Shown here: positions 11,968 through 13,504 of the stretch, in pieces
How the letters are laid out: each line of letters starts with the position of its first letter
Position numbering within the stretch: the stretch's first letter is position 1
Assembly (NCBI GenBank): GCA_015494675.1
Contig: WGAW01000166.1
Coordinates: forward strand, 1 to 13,504
Direction: 5' to 3'
Length of the DNA: 13,504 nt
Source of the DNA: Hydrogenimonas sp.
Lineage (GTDB): Bacteria; Campylobacterota; Campylobacteria; Campylobacterales; Hydrogenimonadaceae
Position numbers and translations under genes: made by a program
The notes under the pieces: generated by a model
What the model saw: the letters and a program-made list of their open reading frames with translations, nothing else
Database searches by the model: none
What the model was told of the DNA's origin: nothing

Positions 11968-13039
11968 TGAGAGCGCAACTGGGTCGGAGCTCTTCAGTTT
12001 CGACTACTTCAGCTGCTTAAGAAGCGACTATGCGAAAAACGAGTGTTCGATATGTATCGATCTTTGCCCCGAAGGTGCGATGGTATTTGACAGAAGCAGA
12101 CTTACCCTTGATTCCAAAAAGTGTACAGGATGTGCGGCGTGCATAGGAGGATGCCCGACCGAAGCGCTAGCAAGCGAACTCTTCGATCCGAACCGTTTCG
12201 CCATAGAGTTTCCCGGCAGAAGCGGGAATATGATCTCCTGCAAAGAGAGTGTTCCGTGCCTGGGGGCGCTTTCGGTCGAACATCTGATAACCATAGCGAT
12301 AAGAAGCGAGAGTGAGATCGTTTGCGATCTCTCCCACTGTAAAGAGTGCCCGGTAAATTCGAACGCTCTTGTGCAAAAGAGCATTGAAAAGGCGATAGAT
12401 GAGGCTCAAGGTTTTTTGGATGCTGCGGGCATAAAAAAGAGAATTTCTGCAGTGACGGAAGTTTCACAAAGCGAGACGGACATCGGCAGGAGAGGGCTGT
12501 TCAAAAAGCTTGCGGGCATAGCTTCGGAGATCGGTGAAGAGCGGACTCTCGGCGAGATCGCATCGAGAGGGGATGAGAGAGTGCCGCTAAAAAGGATACT
12601 GCTTAAAAACTCCCTAAAAAATGTATCTGAAGATTTTGAGGGCACTGCTCTGTCTGGCCCCACGTTTTCGTTTGTCGCCGATAAAAAGATAGATGCAGAC
12701 ACCTGCACAAACTGCCAGGAGTGTGCTATGTTCTGCCCTACCGGAGCTCTTTCGCTCCTGCAGGACAACAGCGGGATAATCTTTCAGTCGGGCAAGTGCA
12801 TAGCATGCGGAATATGCGACGATATCTGCCGGCCCGGCTCCATCGGCACCGGGGCGGAGATAGACATCGTCGATTTCGCCTTCGACAGAATGCAACTGCT
12901 CGTAAAGCACAAGCTGGAGATATGCGAAGAGTGCAAAGTTGCCTTCCCCTATCGGGGCGGGGAGATGCTCTGCGACCGTTGCCGGGACTTTAGAGAGAAC
13001 TTCTCCGATATCTTTACCCTTGCCAAAGATTTGCAGTAG
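11960..13039 (+). CDS. multi-cluster ferredoxin-like 4Fe-4S protein linked to TorD
   Basis: About 359 residues, without signal peptide or membrane helix, so cytosolic. From the ATG at 11960, an incomplete-looking set Cys19/29/32/36 (CSICIDLCP) is followed by a classic CTGCAACIGGCP (Cys55/58/61/65). A middle part has Cys94/100 and Cys122/127/130 (CDLSHCKECP). Near residue 177 comes an internal GRRGLFKKLAG, which resembles the start of NapF/NapG-type ferredoxins. Then come CTNCQECAMFCP (Cys249-259) and CIACGICDDICRP (Cys280-290), and a C-terminal zinc-ribbon-like pair, CEEC and CDRC (322-341). At least three, perhaps four, [4Fe-4S] clusters are expected. GGGAG (11949-11953) at 6-nt spacing and an 8-nt overlap with the chaperone stop (ATGCGTAG) support 11960; a GTG at 11945 and an ATG at 11954 are alternatives. 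A role in enzyme maturation or electron supply is inferred from position. Confidence 0.85.
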   Translation: MRSESATGSELFSFDYFSCLRSDYAKNECSICIDLCPEGAMVFDRSRLTLDSKKCTGCAACIGGCPTEALASELFDPNRFAIEFPGRSGNMISCKESVPCLGALSVEHLITIAIRSESEIVCDLSHCKECPVNSNALVQKSIEKAIDEAQGFLDAAGIKKRISAVTEVSQSETDIGRRGLFKKLAGIASEIGEERTLGEIASRGDERVPLKRILLKNSLKNVSEDFEGTALSGPTFSFVADKKIDADTCTNCQECAMFCPTGALSLLQDNSGIIFQSGKCIACGICDDICRPGSIGTGAEIDIVDFAFDRMQLLVKHKLEICEECKVAFPYRGGEMLCDRCRDFRENFSDIFTLAKDLQ

Positions 13040-13085
13040 TGAGTGTTGCCGAAAAAGAGTTTTATCATAAAGTGCAATAGAAAAA

Positions 13086-13131
13086 GAGAACGAAGTGCCT
13101 GGCAGAGAGGAGGGCCGAGCGTTTCGTTTTC
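13086..13131 (+). terminator. long stem-loop, possible terminator after ferredoxin gene
   Basis: GAGAACGAAGTGC (13086-13098) pairs with GCGTTTCGTTTTC (13119-13131) as a 13-bp stem including three G-U wobbles, with a 20-nt purine-rich loop. The T-rich right arm may serve as the U-tract, since none follows. It begins 46 nt after the stop codon. Confidence 0.4.
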
Positions 13132-13142
13132 ATTGGAGTTTA

Positions 13143-13171
13143 GCATAAAATAACCTGATTAAACTTTATGC
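13143..13171. repeat. GCATAAA/TTTATGC inverted repeat, operator-like
   Basis: GCATAAA (13143-13149) and TTTATGC (13165-13171) are perfect 7-nt inverted arms 15 nt apart, upstream of the last gene. TTATGC recurs at 13195-13200 at the start of that gene. This could be a regulator binding site, as the arms are spaced about two helical turns centre to centre. Confidence 0.3.
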
Positions 13172-13196
13172 AAATATATTTTGGTTAACATTCATT

Positions 13197-13504
13197 ATGC
13201 TAAGATTGAAAGTATCGATACTTTGCAAAAGAGAGAGTTTATTGGAAATATTAAAGGTCGTTGAAACGGCCGGATGTCTTGTCGGAGAAATTTTTATCTG
13301 CGACGAGATCGACTATTTTTCTCCCACGCAAAGCTCATGCGACCTGTTTATCTGCTATCTGGACAGCTTTTGTTCAGAAGAGGCCGTAGACTTCTCATTA
13401 AAAGCGTGCAGACTCTCCAAATGTGGAATGATTTTATATATTGTCCGAAAGAGTGACTGCCGGTTGCTGCACAAGGCGGCTCTATTAAACTCGGATACCT
13501 ATAT
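13197..13504 (+). CDS. partial gene: degenerate response-regulator receiver-like domain
   Basis: An open frame runs from an ATG at 13197 off the window end, at least 102 codons. The order of hydrophobic strands and helices matches a CheY-like receiver: LKVSILCKRE (strand 1), LLEILKVVETAG (helix 1), GEIFICDEIDYF, SCDLFICYLDSF (strand 3), EEAVDFSLKACRLS, GMILYIVRKSD (strand 4), HKAALLNSDTY. The acidic pair after strand 1 is replaced by Cys-Lys, and the phospho-Asp position falls on Tyr, so it would not be phosphorylated normally. It is unusually Cys-rich (eight Cys in about 100 residues). The start is uncertain: the ATG lacks a ribosome binding site, while a TTG at 13242 has GAGAGAG upstream and an extended -10-like TGCTAAGAT (13198-13206), but would lose strand 1. 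The output domain is outside the window. Confidence 0.5.
   Translation, partial: MLRLKVSILCKRESLLEILKVVETAGCLVGEIFICDEIDYFSPTQSSCDLFICYLDSFCSEEAVDFSLKACRLSKCGMILYIVRKSDCRLLHKAALLNSDTY

Larger units (their letters stand above)
13040..13196. other. intergenic region with two inverted repeats
   Basis: There is no gene here. Two structures are present: the stem-loop at 13086-13131 and the GCATAAA/TTTATGC pair at 13143-13171. The DNA is strongly AT-rich toward the next gene, with TATATT at 13175-13180 as a possible -10. Confidence 0.5.

Noticed and set aside
1..13504. CRISPR arrays, insertion sequences, integrases or attachment sites
   Set aside because: I saw no regular repeat-spacer pattern, transposase or recombinase motifs, or long terminal repeats.

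Overview
The window looks like chromosomal DNA from a chemolithotrophic or respiratory member of Campylobacterota (formerly Epsilonproteobacteria). Evidence for this is an outer-membrane porin of the DUF3373 type, which I associate with that group; AT-rich promoters with extended -10 boxes (TTTTTGCTAyCAT) and no clear -35; and coding DNA of moderate GC set against very AT-rich intergenic DNA. I cannot name the genus. The coding GC looks high for Sulfurimonas and fits better with Hydrogenimonas-, Nitratifractor- or Sulfurovum-like organisms, but that is only a guess.

Layout: (1) 27-141 is a 5S rRNA, the end of an rRNA operon. (2) 142-498 is a gene-free AT-rich leader with a candidate promoter and a hairpin, followed by a 502-residue coiled-coil porin (499-2007) that ends at a strong GC hairpin. 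(3) 2138-4120, minus strand, is a tightly overlapping three-gene operon: a variant-leucine-rich-repeat (LRV) protein, a 123-residue protein of unknown function, and an Mrp/ApbC P-loop ATPase that contains no cysteine. (4) 4121-4479 is a divergent regulatory region. (5) 4480-11273, plus strand, is the centre of interest: a secreted two-domain rhodanese, then the alpha, beta and gamma subunits of a type II (NarG/EbdA-like) complex iron-sulfur molybdoenzyme (CISM), then a small exported cysteine-rich protein. A Rho-independent terminator follows. (6) 11392-13039 is a second unit, apparently with its own promoter inside the terminator T-tract, encoding a TorD-family chaperone and a multi-cluster ferredoxin-like protein. 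(7) 13040-13504 is an intergenic region with inverted repeats, then the 5' part of a gene running off the window that looks like a degenerate response-regulator receiver domain.

How the parts could work together: the alpha subunit has a Tat signal and is expected to be exported folded with the beta subunit, which has four Fe-S cluster motifs. Gamma has a Sec signal, an ethylbenzene-dehydrogenase-type heme b domain and a fused C-terminal c-type heme domain. The predicted electron chain is Mo, FS0, the beta clusters, heme b, heme c, and then a periplasmic partner, or the reverse. No membrane anchor is encoded here, so the complex is probably soluble in the periplasm. The TorD protein would be its maturation chaperone. 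The co-transcribed periplasmic rhodanese suggests a sulfur-compound substrate or product (sulfane sulfur, thiosulfate, polysulfide), but substrate and reaction direction cannot be read from the sequence. The least familiar parts are the rhodanese-CISM linkage, the heme b/heme c fusion, the small Cys-rich protein and the multi-cluster ferredoxin.
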